DNA of 64,000 bases from Dialister pneumosintes. GTDB lineage: Bacteria > Bacillota > Negativicutes > Veillonellales > Dialisteraceae. The notes below the pieces were generated by a model. The model was not told where the DNA came from and made no database searches. It saw only the letters and a list, made by a program, of their open reading frames with translations. The position numbers and the translations under genes were made by a program. This document shows, in pieces, positions 46,734 through 55,968 of this stretch; the stretch's first letter is position 1, and each line of letters starts with the position of its first letter. The stretch covers positions 225,001 through 289,000 of the forward strand of contig NZ_CP017037.1 in the NCBI RefSeq assembly GCF_001717505.1, read 5' to 3'.

Positions 46734-46868
46734 AAGTCCTCCTTGCTTAGTGTAAGGATGTGTAATTTTATTATCAGTTCTATTATACACATCTTATAGG
46801 GGATATATTAAGATTTAATGCGTATTTAGTAACAGTATTATATAATAAAACCAATAGAAGGAGTACTA

Positions 46869-47831
46869 ATGAGTCGATATAATACATTTTCAGATGCATT
46901 AAAAAAACAATATGGAGAAAAGGTATATAAAATACCGATTGCTTTATCTTGGACTTGTCCTAATCGCGATGGTAATTTATCACAAGAAGGATGTATTTTT
47001 TGTGGTAGTATTGGAGCGGGTTATGAGAAAATACATAAAATTTCAGTTTCAGAACAATTAAAAAACGGTATTTTTCATATAGGACCTAAATATAAAGCAA
47101 ATAAATTTATTGCCTATTTTTTAAATTTCAGTAATACTTATATGCCATTGGGGATTTTTAAAAAAGCTATGGAAGATGCAGCCGGATATCCGGGGATAGT
47201 CCGATTACATATTTCAACAAGACCCGATTGTATTAATGATATATATTTAGATGTATTGCAAGAAATACAAAGAAAATATGAAGTTGATATTACTATAGAA
47301 TTAGGTCTGCAATCTGCTAATACTCATACTTTGATTAAACTTAATCGTTGTCACACTGTGGCTGAGTTTATAGATGCAGCTATTCGAATTGGGAAGTATG
47401 GATTTGGTTTATGTACACATATCATTGCTGATTTGCCATGGGATGATTCTATTGATGTCATAGAAGCGGCTAAGTTGGTATCTGTATTACCGGTAACAGA
47501 AGTCAAATTACATTCTTTATTTATTGTAAAAGATACTATATTAGCTAAAGAATTCTTATTGGGGAATATAACTTTACTTCCAATAGAAGAGTATGTGCAA
47601 CGTGTGATACTCTTTCTTACTTATGTACGACCGGATATGATTATGCAACGTATGGTAGGGCGTGCTGCAGGTGATACTATTTTAAAAATTAATGAGGGAA
47701 AACCTTGGTGGGAAATAAAGAAAATGATTGATGTAGAATTAGAACAGTTACATTTGTCGCAAGGGTGTCGATGCAATTATTTAAATGGATCCGCTTTACA
47801 GCGTTTTTGTGGAGAGGATGATGCGGAATGA
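46869..47831 (+). CDS. radical SAM protein of the TIGR01212/YhcC family (320 aa)
   Basis: This is an Fe-S radical-SAM protein of unproven reaction. The cluster cysteines are C30, C42 and C45 in SWTCPNRDGNLSQEGCIFCGS; the wide first spacing (11 residues) is typical of YhcC and Elp3-like proteins. The segments TRPDCINDIYLD and ELGLQSAN support the barrel. A C-terminal pair, CRCN, is also present. AGAAGGAG precedes the start. It overlaps phoH by 4 bases and probably leads the phoH-ybeY-era unit. Confidence 0.9.
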   Translation: MSRYNTFSDALKKQYGEKVYKIPIALSWTCPNRDGNLSQEGCIFCGSIGAGYEKIHKISVSEQLKNGIFHIGPKYKANKFIAYFLNFSNTYMPLGIFKKAMEDAAGYPGIVRLHISTRPDCINDIYLDVLQEIQRKYEVDITIELGLQSANTHTLIKLNRCHTVAEFIDAAIRIGKYGFGLCTHIIADLPWDDSIDVIEAAKLVSVLPVTEVKLHSLFIVKDTILAKEFLLGNITLLPIEEYVQRVILFLTYVRPDMIMQRMVGRAAGDTILKINEGKPWWEIKKMIDVELEQLHLSQGCRCNYLNGSALQRFCGEDDAE

Positions 47832-48799
47832 ATCTTGTAATTGATAAAGAAATTATTATAGAGGATTCTCATGTTGCAATAAATTTGATGGAACGAGATA
47901 GTCATTTCCTCCATATTATAGGCAACTTATATAATTGTAATATGATTGGACGGGGAAATTTGATTCGTATAACCGGTGAGGAACTACAAGTTGAAAAAGT
48001 TATACAACTTATTTACGAGTTAAGGTACTTACTTAAAAGGAATATTCGATTGAGTCAGCGGCAAATTTATGCTGTAGCAGATGCACTGCAACAGGGGAAA
48101 ATAGAAGCTTTCCATGAAATGGCAGAGGATGTTATTAATGTCACAAAAAATGGAACTATCATTAGACCAAGGACGTTGGGACAGAAAACATATATAGATG
48201 CTATAAGGCATAACTCCATTACTTTTGGGGTAGGTCCGGCAGGTACAGGGAAAACTTATTTAGCAGTAGCATTAGCAGCTTATTATTTAAGAAATAAAGA
48301 AGTACAACGTATTATTTTGGTTCGGCCGGCAGTAGAAGCAGGAGAAAAGTTAGGTTTTCTTCCTGGAGATATGCAAGAGAAGGTTAATCCCTATTTGAGA
48401 CCTCTTTTTGATGGATTATTAGATATGTTTGGTATTGAAGAATTTGAAAAATTACAGCAAAAAGGAATCATTGAAGTGGCACCATTAGCTTATATGCGCG
48501 GTAGAACTTTAGAAAAAGCCTTTGTTATTCTTGATGAGGCACAAAATACAACTGTAGAACAGATTAAGATGTTTTTAACTCGTTTAGGATTTCGTTCAAA
48601 AATGGTTATTAATGGAGATGTTACACAGATTGATTTACCGGTACATACAAAAAGTGGTTTAGTAGATGTGGCAGAAGTACTACAAGATATTTCAGGAATA
48701 CAATTTATTCATTTTTCAGAGAATGATGTTGTAAGACATGATTTGGTGGCGGCTATTATTAGAGCTTATGAACAAAGAGATAACCGAATAAAAAAATAA
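47828..48799 (+). CDS. PhoH-like ATPase (323 aa)
   Basis: PhoH-like proteins are P-loop ATPases with a nucleic-acid-binding N-terminal part, often next to ybeY and tied to RNA metabolism. Walker A is GPAGTGKTYLA, and FVILDEAQNTT is Walker B. The segments VRPAVEAGEKLGFLPGDMQEK and the SGLVDVAEVL end are typical. The start overlaps the preceding stop (ATGA). ybeY follows after 10 bases; this pair is conserved in many bacteria. Confidence 0.94.
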   Translation: MNLVIDKEIIIEDSHVAINLMERDSHFLHIIGNLYNCNMIGRGNLIRITGEELQVEKVIQLIYELRYLLKRNIRLSQRQIYAVADALQQGKIEAFHEMAEDVINVTKNGTIIRPRTLGQKTYIDAIRHNSITFGVGPAGTGKTYLAVALAAYYLRNKEVQRIILVRPAVEAGEKLGFLPGDMQEKVNPYLRPLFDGLLDMFGIEEFEKLQQKGIIEVAPLAYMRGRTLEKAFVILDEAQNTTVEQIKMFLTRLGFRSKMVINGDVTQIDLPVHTKSGLVDVAEVLQDISGIQFIHFSENDVVRHDLVAAIIRAYEQRDNRIKK

Positions 48800-48809
48800 A
48801 GAGGGATAT

Positions 48810-49283
48810 ATGGATATTACAATTAGTTATGATAAGGAAACATTTAAAAACAAAGAGCTAGAAGATTTGATTCATTTAGTGTTAAATAAAGGGGCTGAAT
48901 TACAACAAGTTTCCGAAAATGCAGAAATCAGCGTTTTGATTTGTGATGCAACACTTATACAGGAATTGAATTGTCAATATAGGCATATTGATGCACCAAC
49001 GGATGTTTTGTCTTTTGCTTTAAATGAAGGAATGGCAGGGGCTACTCTTGAAGAAGAAAATATGTTGGGAGATATTGTGATTAATATTGACCGTGCTATA
49101 GAACAGGCAAAAGAATATCGGCATAGTAAGGAACGAGAAATGGCATATTTGGCAGTACATGGGTTTTTACATATTTTAGGATATGATCATTATGAATTGG
49201 AAGAAAAAAAGGCCATGCGGCAAGCAGAAGAAGCTATTTTAAGTGCTTGTGGATTACAACGTTTAATTATAAATGAAAATTAA
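48810..49283 (+). CDS. ybeY: endoribonuclease YbeY (157 aa)
   Basis: YbeY is a zinc-dependent RNase needed for 16S rRNA 3' maturation and ribosome quality control. The zinc motif is H117, H121, H127 in AVHGFLHILGYDH. The conserved DAPTDVLSFAL segment is present. Length and position between phoH and era fit. GAGGG precedes the start. Confidence 0.97.
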   Translation: MDITISYDKETFKNKELEDLIHLVLNKGAELQQVSENAEISVLICDATLIQELNCQYRHIDAPTDVLSFALNEGMAGATLEEENMLGDIVINIDRAIEQAKEYRHSKEREMAYLAVHGFLHILGYDHYELEEKKAMRQAEEAILSACGLQRLIINEN

Positions 49284-49311
49284 AAGTATCGATATGAAAT
49301 AGGAGAAATTT

Positions 49312-50220
49312 ATGGTTGAAGAAAAAATAACTTTTCGTTCAGGTTTTGTTGCATTAGTGGGAAGGCCTAATGTGGGGAAGTCGACATTACTTAATGCAGT
49401 GCTCGGAGAAAAAATTTCTATAGTTTCCAGGCATGCACAAACTACAAGAAATAAGATAACAGGGGTTTGGAATGGAGAGAATTCACAAGTGGTTTTTTTA
49501 GATACACCGGGTATGCATAAGCCTAAAAGTGAACTTGGAAAAGTGATTCGTCAATCTACGGTGGATGCATTATCAGAAGTAGATGTTATTGTCTTTATTT
49601 GTTCTTGTGTAGATCCTTTAGGAGCAGGGGATAGATACATTCTTAGTTTATTAAAAGAACGCCAGGTGCCTGTTATTTTAGCTCTTAATAAAATTGATTT
49701 GATTAATAAAGAAGAGTTAATGAAAAAGGTGGTACAGTATAACAAAATTTATGATTTTGCAGATATTGTTCCTATATCCGCACAAACAGAGGAAAATATA
49801 GATACTTTTTTACATATAGTAGAAACACATTTGAAGGAAGGTCCCAAATACTTTCCTGATGATATGGTAACGGATCAACCGGAAAGGAATATTGTGCAAG
49901 AAATTGTTAGAGAAAAGATAATTACTCGAACAAGAGATGAAATTCCTCATGCTATTGGTGTTTTTACAGAAGAATTTTCAGAAAGAGAAAACGGAAAAGT
50001 ATATATACGTTGTACTGTATATGTGGAACGTGAGTCACAAAAGCGAATTATTATAGGAAAAAAAGGAGTTTTATTAAAAGAAGCAGGAAAAGAGGCTCGT
50101 ACTGAAATACAGAATTTAATTAATGCTCCAGTTTTTCTTGATTTGTGGGTAAAAGTTCATCGTGATTGGAAGAATAAGGATTATATTCTTCGAGAGCTTG
50201 GATATAAAGAACACAAGTAA
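49312..50220 (+). CDS. era: GTPase Era (302 aa)
   Basis: Era is an essential GTPase that binds 16S rRNA during 30S assembly. G1 is GRPNVGKST, G3 DTPGMHKP, G4 NKID. The switch segment QTTRNKITG is typical. The C-terminal KH domain includes RIIIGKKGVLLKEAGKEAR. TAGGAGAAA precedes the start. It works in the same pathway as ybeY upstream. Confidence 0.97.
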   Translation: MVEEKITFRSGFVALVGRPNVGKSTLLNAVLGEKISIVSRHAQTTRNKITGVWNGENSQVVFLDTPGMHKPKSELGKVIRQSTVDALSEVDVIVFICSCVDPLGAGDRYILSLLKERQVPVILALNKIDLINKEELMKKVVQYNKIYDFADIVPISAQTEENIDTFLHIVETHLKEGPKYFPDDMVTDQPERNIVQEIVREKIITRTRDEIPHAIGVFTEEFSERENGKVYIRCTVYVERESQKRIIIGKKGVLLKEAGKEARTEIQNLINAPVFLDLWVKVHRDWKNKDYILRELGYKEHK

Positions 50221-50258
50221 TAGAATACAAGTATTTTAAATACAAGGAGGTGGGTTTT

Positions 50259-51620
50259 ATTAGTATCCATATGAATCTTATTGGATTATATATTTTATTT
50301 TCTTTTTTTTTAGGATATGTAAATAGAATTTGTACGATTGCAAATGTATCTTTCTCCAGAATGCGAAAAAATTATATAGATGATAATGAAGAATTGGATT
50401 CGGACATGGTGCAAAAGGTAAAACCTTTTTATGATAAAGCATCGGAAGTTCTTATGAGTCTTAATTTATTTACTTTATTGATATCGATTGCCTATGGTTA
50501 TGTTCTTTTGCAAATTGTTATTTTATCAAAAGAAGTACTTGTTATTGCCGGATATAATGGCATCTCTTGGATTTTGAATGTGGGACAAGTCACCTTTTAT
50601 CTTTGTATGTTGGTGATTTTTTGGGTATTTTCTATTGAATTTGCATCCGCTAAAGCTTTAGTGAATCCTTTAGGATGTTTAATATCTGTTATCTGGTTTA
50701 TCAAATATATAAGTACTGTTTTTAACCCTATAACTACGGCGTGTTTATTGTTATTGAAGCAGATGTATGCTAATAATGGGCAACCTTTTCATAATCGAAT
50801 TGATTTTACCTATTCTGAAGATGAAATTCGTAGCATTGTAGAGGAAAGTCATAGTGGAGGTCAACTAAATACCACAGAAAATAAGTTATTGAAAAATAGC
50901 TTTGATTTTTTTGACTTATTAGTAAAAGATGTTATGATTCCTAGAAATCAAATGATAGTTCTAGAGTATGAAGATAGCATGGAAGAGCAAAGAAAATGTA
51001 TAGCTAAATCACCGCATACTAGATATCCTGTTTGTATGAATGATAAAGATCATATTTTAGGATTTGTACATGTAAAAGATTTTATGGAAAGCTATTTACA
51101 GCACGAAAACAACGTTAAAAAGATTATTAGAGAATTACTTGTAGTTCCCGAAGTTATGTCGGTATCTTCCTTGACACAACGTATGAGATCACGACGTGTA
51201 TATATTGCAGTGGTTGTTGATGAATATGGGGGAACTGTGGGATTAGTTACATTGGAAGATTTAGTAGAAGAATTGGTGGGAGAGATACCTGCTGATTTTG
51301 GTATCGGCTTGCATGAAATTGTAAAACATACAGATGGTTCTTATGAGTTTGAGGGGATGGTTATTTTAGATGATATCTCAGATTGTTTAGGAATCAATTT
51401 TAAAAATGAAAGCAGTGCTAATACGATTGGAGGCTATGTTTTTTCTATATTGGAAAGGATTCCTTCCGTAGGAGACTCTATTCAAATTGAAAATTGGAAA
51501 TTTACAGTTATTCGGATGGATGGACTGCGAATTCGTCGTGTTAAAGCTACATATATAGCTACACATATAGAGGTGGAGACACTCGATGAAACAATTGCAA
51601 CAGAGCAAGATACAAAATAA
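50259..51620 (+). CDS. CNNM/CorC-type membrane protein with CBS pair (hemolysin-like, about 453 aa)
   Basis: The protein has an N-terminal DUF21 membrane domain with about four hydrophobic segments, then two CBS domains (VKDVMIPRNQM... and VVPEVMSVSSLTQRM..., VDEYGGTVGLVTLEDLVEELVGEI), and a C-terminal CorC_HlyC domain. Such proteins are linked to Mg2+ or Co2+ export. The start is unclear: AAGGAGG at 50244-50250 overlaps the only GTG (50250), the first ATG (50271) is 20 bases away, and an in-frame ATT at 50259 lies at ideal distance. The gene sits between era and recO, and recO overlaps its end. Confidence 0.85.
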   Translation: MSIHMNLIGLYILFSFFLGYVNRICTIANVSFSRMRKNYIDDNEELDSDMVQKVKPFYDKASEVLMSLNLFTLLISIAYGYVLLQIVILSKEVLVIAGYNGISWILNVGQVTFYLCMLVIFWVFSIEFASAKALVNPLGCLISVIWFIKYISTVFNPITTACLLLLKQMYANNGQPFHNRIDFTYSEDEIRSIVEESHSGGQLNTTENKLLKNSFDFFDLLVKDVMIPRNQMIVLEYEDSMEEQRKCIAKSPHTRYPVCMNDKDHILGFVHVKDFMESYLQHENNVKKIIRELLVVPEVMSVSSLTQRMRSRRVYIAVVVDEYGGTVGLVTLEDLVEELVGEIPADFGIGLHEIVKHTDGSYEFEGMVILDDISDCLGINFKNESSANTIGGYVFSILERIPSVGDSIQIENWKFTVIRMDGLRIRRVKATYIATHIEVETLDETIATEQDTK

Positions 51621-52239
51621 AGAAGGGGTTGTTCTTTCTGTAAAAAAAGTAGGAAATAAAGGAAGATTGCTACATGTTTTTACGAAGGACAGCGGAAATA
51701 TAGTAGTATTTACTTCAGAATCAACTATAAAGAAGTATGGGAGTGGGTATCTAACTCCGTATGCATTACTTCGAATAACAGTGATGATTAAAGACGAGTT
51801 ATTTATTATGACCCAATACGAGGGGCAGCTTCTTTTTAATATGTTACAGTGCTCTTATAAGGAAGTTAATAATTGGTATTTTGTCAGTGCCCTGATGAAG
51901 ATACTATTTGCACCTTTAGATTCTGATTTATTGGCGTGGCAAATTATTCTACAAGGAGCTTTTTCTGCTAGAATTCATAATAAATCTGTATGTGCACTTA
52001 TAACTTCCTTGCAACTTTTAACAGTTTCAGGATTTAATCCTCTGGAGCAAGAGCCTTTGTCCAACTATTCGATATCAAAGGAAGCATATGTTTTACTACA
52101 ATCTTTACAAAAACACCAGTGGGGAGAACATTTTTATGGAGTAATAGGTAAATCGGCATATAAAGAAGTAGTTATATATATAAATGATTTCATTGAAAGT
52201 TACTGTGATTTACATATGAAGGTTACTTTTGAAGTATAG
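51586..52239 (+). CDS. recO: DNA repair protein RecO (217 aa)
   Basis: RecO helps load RecA in the RecFOR pathway. The N-terminal OB-fold is recognisable as EGVVLSVKKVGNKGRLLHVFTKDSGNIVVF, followed by a helical domain. The protein is short and lacks the four-cysteine zinc motif seen in many RecO proteins. The position after era is the usual one. It starts 35 bases inside the upstream gene in another frame. The match is by N-terminal pattern and context, so it is less certain than its neighbours. Confidence 0.85.
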   Translation: MKQLQQSKIQNKEGVVLSVKKVGNKGRLLHVFTKDSGNIVVFTSESTIKKYGSGYLTPYALLRITVMIKDELFIMTQYEGQLLFNMLQCSYKEVNNWYFVSALMKILFAPLDSDLLAWQIILQGAFSARIHNKSVCALITSLQLLTVSGFNPLEQEPLSNYSISKEAYVLLQSLQKHQWGEHFYGVIGKSAYKEVVIYINDFIESYCDLHMKVTFEV

Positions 52240-52273
52240 AAAAAAACACTCAGAAATTTCTGAGTGTTTTTTT
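52240..52273. terminator. bidirectional terminator between recO and the sstT-type gene
   Basis: AAACACTCAGAAA pairs with TTTCTGAGTGTTT with no real loop, flanked by A and T runs. Confidence 0.85.
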
Positions 52274-52282
52274 ATTTTTTTA

Positions 52283-53533
52283 TTAAAGTTTAGGCACCAT
52301 ATTTGATGAAGAAAGTGTACCATTTTTAGCACGTTGAGCAAATTCAGCGGTAGCGGTAAAGAGTACATCGCTAGAACTGTTAAGAGCGGTTTCACAAGCA
52401 TCTTCTAACACACTAATGATAAATCCGACACCAACCACTTGCATTGCGATATCATTACTGATTCCGAAAGAAGCACATGCTACCGGAATTAATAACAAAG
52501 AACCGCCTGCTACACCGGATGCACCACATGCACCTACAGTAGAAACTAAACAAAGTAGTAATGCTGTTGGGAAATCAACCGCTATTCCTAAAGTATGTGC
52601 AGCAGCTAATGCCAGCACAGAAATTGTAATGGATGCACCTGCCATGTTAATGGTTGCACCGAGAGGAATAGAAATCGTATATATATCCGGATTTAAACCT
52701 AAACGTTTGCAAAGATCTAAGTTTACTGGAATGTTAGCGGCAGAACTTCTTGTAAAGAATGCATATAATCCGCTTTCACGAAGTGTGGTCCATACCAACG
52801 GGAATGGGTTTTTGTGTGTATAAAGGAATACAATCAATGGATTCATAGCTAAGGATACAAGTGCATAAGAACCGATAAGTACTCCTAATAATTGTACATA
52901 TCCTAATAGTGCAGAGAGACCGCTAGCACCCACAGATTCAGCTACGAGACCCATGATACCAATTGGTGCGAATCTAATAACCCAAGTTACTACCTTAGTG
53001 ATTGCGGTAGCTAAATCTTGGAAGAAAGATTTAGTAGAGTCGCTGGCAGAAGAGTGTAATGCAAATCCAATAATAAGAGCCCATGCTAGGATTCCAATAT
53101 AGTTGGCATTTATTAATGCATTAACCGGGTTGTCAACAATGTTTAGAATTACATTGTGAAGAACTTCTGCAATTCCACTTGGCGCTTTAACACTGGCATC
53201 TGCTAATTGCAAATGTAAATTAGTTGGGAAGAGAAATGACATGGCAACGCCTACAATAGAAGCCGCAAAAGTGCCGAATACATAAAGAATAACGATTGGC
53301 TTCATTGTGATATTGCCGTCTTTTTTCCTTTGAATCATAGCATTCAATACAAGAATGAATACTAGTAAGGGTGCAACACCTTTAAGTGCTTTTACAAATA
53401 AATTACCAAAAATACTAAGAAATGGAACCACTTCCGGAGCAACTATGGTTGCTGATATACCGATAACAAGACCTACTAGAATTTGGTAGATAAGCGGTAT
53501 TCTTTTCAATAAAGCAGCTATAGATTTAAACAA
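52283..53533 (-). CDS. sstT: SstT-type Na+/serine-threonine symporter, copy 1 (416 aa)
   Basis: This is a sodium:dicarboxylate-type (DAACS) inner-membrane symporter. SstT features include the TRSSAANIPVNLDLCKRLGL segment, the GATINMAGASITISVLALAAAHTLG substrate and Na+ region, and GACGASGVAGGSLLLIPVACASFGI. About eight membrane spans and two re-entrant loops are expected. The start codon is TTG at 53533, with AAAGGGG about 10 bases upstream. The transported substrate is inferred from family resemblance to SstT (serine/threonine). A paralogue lies upstream on the same strand. Confidence 0.92.
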   Translation of the reverse strand: MFKSIAALLKRIPLIYQILVGLVIGISATIVAPEVVPFLSIFGNLFVKALKGVAPLLVFILVLNAMIQRKKDGNITMKPIVILYVFGTFAASIVGVAMSFLFPTNLHLQLADASVKAPSGIAEVLHNVILNIVDNPVNALINANYIGILAWALIIGFALHSSASDSTKSFFQDLATAITKVVTWVIRFAPIGIMGLVAESVGASGLSALLGYVQLLGVLIGSYALVSLAMNPLIVFLYTHKNPFPLVWTTLRESGLYAFFTRSSAANIPVNLDLCKRLGLNPDIYTISIPLGATINMAGASITISVLALAAAHTLGIAVDFPTALLLCLVSTVGACGASGVAGGSLLLIPVACASFGISNDIAMQVVGVGFIISVLEDACETALNSSSDVLFTATAEFAQRAKNGTLSSSNMVPKL

Positions 53534-53621
53534 TTAAGATTTCCCCTTTCTTCATATAACTACATGTGACAACAAATTCATTTAAAGGAAAAACCTTTTT
53601 GAGTTGTTGTTGATATTGGTA

Positions 53622-53650
53622 AGTATACATGATTGATTATCATTTAACAA
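53622..53650 (-). promoter_or_regulatory. promoter of sstT copy 1 with internal inverted repeat
   Basis: On the minus strand, TTGTTA (53650-53645), 17 bases, TATACT (53627-53622). The spacer holds ATGAT-N5-ATCAT, a possible operator. The leader of about 80 bases before the TTG start contains a small AAAGG/CCTTT hairpin. The rest of the 53.53-53.79 kb gap shows no gene. Confidence 0.55.
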
Positions 53651-53792
53651 ATGACAATTTGTAATATATAAAAAGGATTAAGGGAACTATGTTCATATAA
53701 ACATCATATAAATAATTTTAATCAAAAGTTTATTTATGTTGTTAGCATGATTATAAATTTTGGATAAGAAAATATTATTAATAGAAATAGGT

Positions 53793-53844
53793 ATATAGCA
53801 TATAAAAAGGACTTCTTATAAGAAGTCCTTTTTATATGCTATAT
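53793..53844. terminator. 52-bp perfect palindrome, terminator of sstT copy 2
   Basis: Positions 53793-53818 are the exact reverse complement of 53819-53844. It starts next to the stop codon of sstT copy 2 and separates the two paralogues. Confidence 0.85.
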
Positions 53845-55098
53845 TTATTGTTTTTTAGGAATCATATCTTCTTGTCTAAGTGTACCATTTTTAGCACGAC
53901 GAGCAAATTCGGCAGTAGCGGTAAAGAGTACATCACTGGAACTATTGAGAGCTGTTTCACAAGAATCTTCCAATACACTGATAATAAAGCCTACTGCTAC
54001 GACTTGCATTGAAATATCGTTGCTGATTCCGAAAGATGCACAAGCTACCGGAATTAATAATAGAGAGCCTCCTGCTACTCCGGAGGTTCCTGCTGCACCG
54101 ATAGCAGAAATAATACATAAAAGAAGCGCTGTAGGAATATCAATTGCAATTTGGAGCGTATGTGCTGTTGCTAAAGCCATAACTGAAATAGTGATAGCTG
54201 CTCCGGACATATTAATCGTACATCCTAAAGGAATCGTAATTGAATAAGAATCGGGATTTAGTCCTAAACGTTTACAGAGGGAAAGGTTTACCGGAATATT
54301 GGCAGCAGAACTGCGAGTAAAAAATGCATATAAAGCACTTTCACGTATCGTAGTGAAAACTAGTGGATAAGGATTTCTATGAGTACAAATGAATACAATT
54401 AAAGGGTTAATTATAAATGCTACCGTAGCATATCCGCCTATAAGAACTGCTAATAAATGAATATAGGTAAATAATGTAGAGAGTCCATTATCTCCAATGG
54501 ATTCTGAAACTAATCCCATAATTCCGAATGGTGCGAAATGAATAACCCAAGTAACTACTTTAGTCATACCTTTTGCTAAATCATCTAAACAACTTTTTGT
54601 AGCATCGCTTGCAACAGCATGTAAAGCTAATCCAATAATGATTGCCCATGACAGAATACCAATATAATTAGCATTTACTAATGCATTAACCGGATTATCA
54701 ACTATATTCATTAAGATTGAATTAATGACTTGTGTAATACCGCTCGGCGGAGCAATACTTGTGTCAGCAGTTTGCAAATGTAATGTAGTAGGGAAAAGGA
54801 ATGAAAAGGTTACTCCAATAAGAGAAGCACATAAGGTAGTAATTAAGTAAAGTATAATAACAGGTTTGATAGAAGAGTTACCACCACTCTTTTTTTGCAA
54901 CATAGCATTCATGACCAAGAAAAATACTAGAACAGGTGCAACACCTTTAAGTGCTTTTACAAATAAATTACCTAAGATAGAGACTAAGGGAATAAGTCCG
55001 GGGGCAAAGCAAGCAATACCAATACCTATTAATAAACCTATAGCAATTTGTTTAATAAGTGAAATAGAATTTAAGCATTTTATGATTGTAGTAAACAA
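53845..55098 (-). CDS. SstT-type Na+/amino acid symporter, copy 2 (417 aa)
   Basis: A full-length paralogue of the downstream gene, with the same landmarks (ALYAFFTRSSAANIPVNLSL, GCTINMSGAAITISVMAL, GTSGVAGGSLLLIPVA). TTG at 55098 is taken as start: GGAGG lies 8 bases before it, and it aligns with the TTG start of copy 1. The frame extends to another TTG at 55113, but that would overlap the ribosome binding site. A promoter TTGAAA-N17-TATACT lies at 55171-55143. Substrate range may differ from copy 1. Confidence 0.92.
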   Translation of the reverse strand: MFTTIIKCLNSISLIKQIAIGLLIGIGIACFAPGLIPLVSILGNLFVKALKGVAPVLVFFLVMNAMLQKKSGGNSSIKPVIILYLITTLCASLIGVTFSFLFPTTLHLQTADTSIAPPSGITQVINSILMNIVDNPVNALVNANYIGILSWAIIIGLALHAVASDATKSCLDDLAKGMTKVVTWVIHFAPFGIMGLVSESIGDNGLSTLFTYIHLLAVLIGGYATVAFIINPLIVFICTHRNPYPLVFTTIRESALYAFFTRSSAANIPVNLSLCKRLGLNPDSYSITIPLGCTINMSGAAITISVMALATAHTLQIAIDIPTALLLCIISAIGAAGTSGVAGGSLLLIPVACASFGISNDISMQVVAVGFIISVLEDSCETALNSSSDVLFTATAEFARRAKNGTLRQEDMIPKKQ

Positions 55099-55142
55099 CT
55101 TTAAGACCTCCAATTAATAAAAGTATACAAATCACGAACTTT

Positions 55143-55171
55143 AGTATATTATCAAGAGTTCTTAATTTCAA
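55143..55171 (-). promoter_or_regulatory. promoter of sstT copy 2
   Basis: On the minus strand, TTGAAA (55171-55166), 17 bases, TATACT (55148-55143). The DNA from here to the bioY promoter is AT-rich without a recognised feature. Confidence 0.65.
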
Positions 55172-55311
55172 TAAAAATGCATAAAAAGTATAGGTATGAA
55201 ATAAGAAATAAATATATCAAAAGGTTTTATTTTTTATATATACATATCTAAAAAAGTCATACTTTAAAATATAAGCGAAACTAAATTGTGAACTTTGTAA
55301 ATTTAATTAGA

Positions 55312-55364
55312 TTGACAAATTTAATTACATATTGTAAACTTGTTTTGTAATTTTAAGTATACAA
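55312..55364 (+). promoter_or_regulatory. bioY promoter overlapped by a BirA-type operator
   Basis: The promoter is TTGACA (55312-55317), 17 bases, TAAACT (55335-55340). The operator is TTGTAAACT (55332-55340), 15 bases, AGTATACAA (55356-55364), a near-perfect inverted repeat matching the known BirA half-site TTGTAAAC. It covers the -10, so biotin-loaded BirA would repress bioY-bioD. Confidence 0.75.
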
Positions 55365-55378
55365 ATGGAGGCTTATTT

Positions 55379-55927
55379 ATGAAAATAACAACAAAAGAAT
55401 TGATAGTATCTACTTTATTCGTAGCTCTTATCACCATTGGAACTTTTATTCGCATACCTATTGGGAATGATTATTTTACTCTTCAATTTTTATTTACTTT
55501 ATTAGCAGGGCTTGTATTGGGAGCTAATTTAGGAGGAACAGCTGTATTGGTATATGTTTTTCTTGGGTTGGCAGGGGTTCCTGTTTTTGCCTCCGGAGGT
55601 GGATTCGGATATATATTACAACCTACTTTTGGGTATTTAATAGGATTTATTATACAAGCATGGTTTTGTGGTAAATTTTCCAGAAAGTTATCAAATATTT
55701 CATGCAAAAGTTTAGTAGCAGTTAATTTTGGGGGATTACTCATTGTTTATACGATAGGAATTAGTTGGTTTTATATTTTTTCAAATTATGTAGTAAATGC
55801 ACCTATCAGTGTGTGGGCAACTTTGTTCTATTGTGGCATATTACAAATCTTGCCTGATTTTGCACTATGTGTAGGTGCAGCGACTTTGGGGTATACTTGT
55901 TATCGACGTGGACTGTGGTTATCGTGA
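55379..55927 (+). CDS. bioY: biotin transporter BioY (182 aa)
   Basis: BioY is the membrane substrate-binding (S) component of the biotin ECF transporter. It has about six hydrophobic segments and the family segment TLQFLFTLLAGLVLGANLGGTAVLVYVFLGLAGVPVFASGGG followed by PTFGYLIGF. The start at 55379 (MKITTKELIVS) follows ATGGAGG; the longer frame from 55340 lies inside the operator. The energising EcfAT genes are not nearby. bioD follows 41 bases later under the same promoter. Confidence 0.94.
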   Translation: MKITTKELIVSTLFVALITIGTFIRIPIGNDYFTLQFLFTLLAGLVLGANLGGTAVLVYVFLGLAGVPVFASGGGFGYILQPTFGYLIGFIIQAWFCGKFSRKLSNISCKSLVAVNFGGLLIVYTIGISWFYIFSNYVVNAPISVWATLFYCGILQILPDFALCVGAATLGYTCYRRGLWLS

Positions 55928-55968
55928 TTGTATTTGACGATAGTATATACAAAGAAGTGTGATTATTT

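Noticed and set aside
52416-52823. Plus-strand 135-codon frame opposite sstT copy 1
   Set aside because: It is an antisense shadow of a conserved symporter; the same kind of shadow occurs opposite copy 2.
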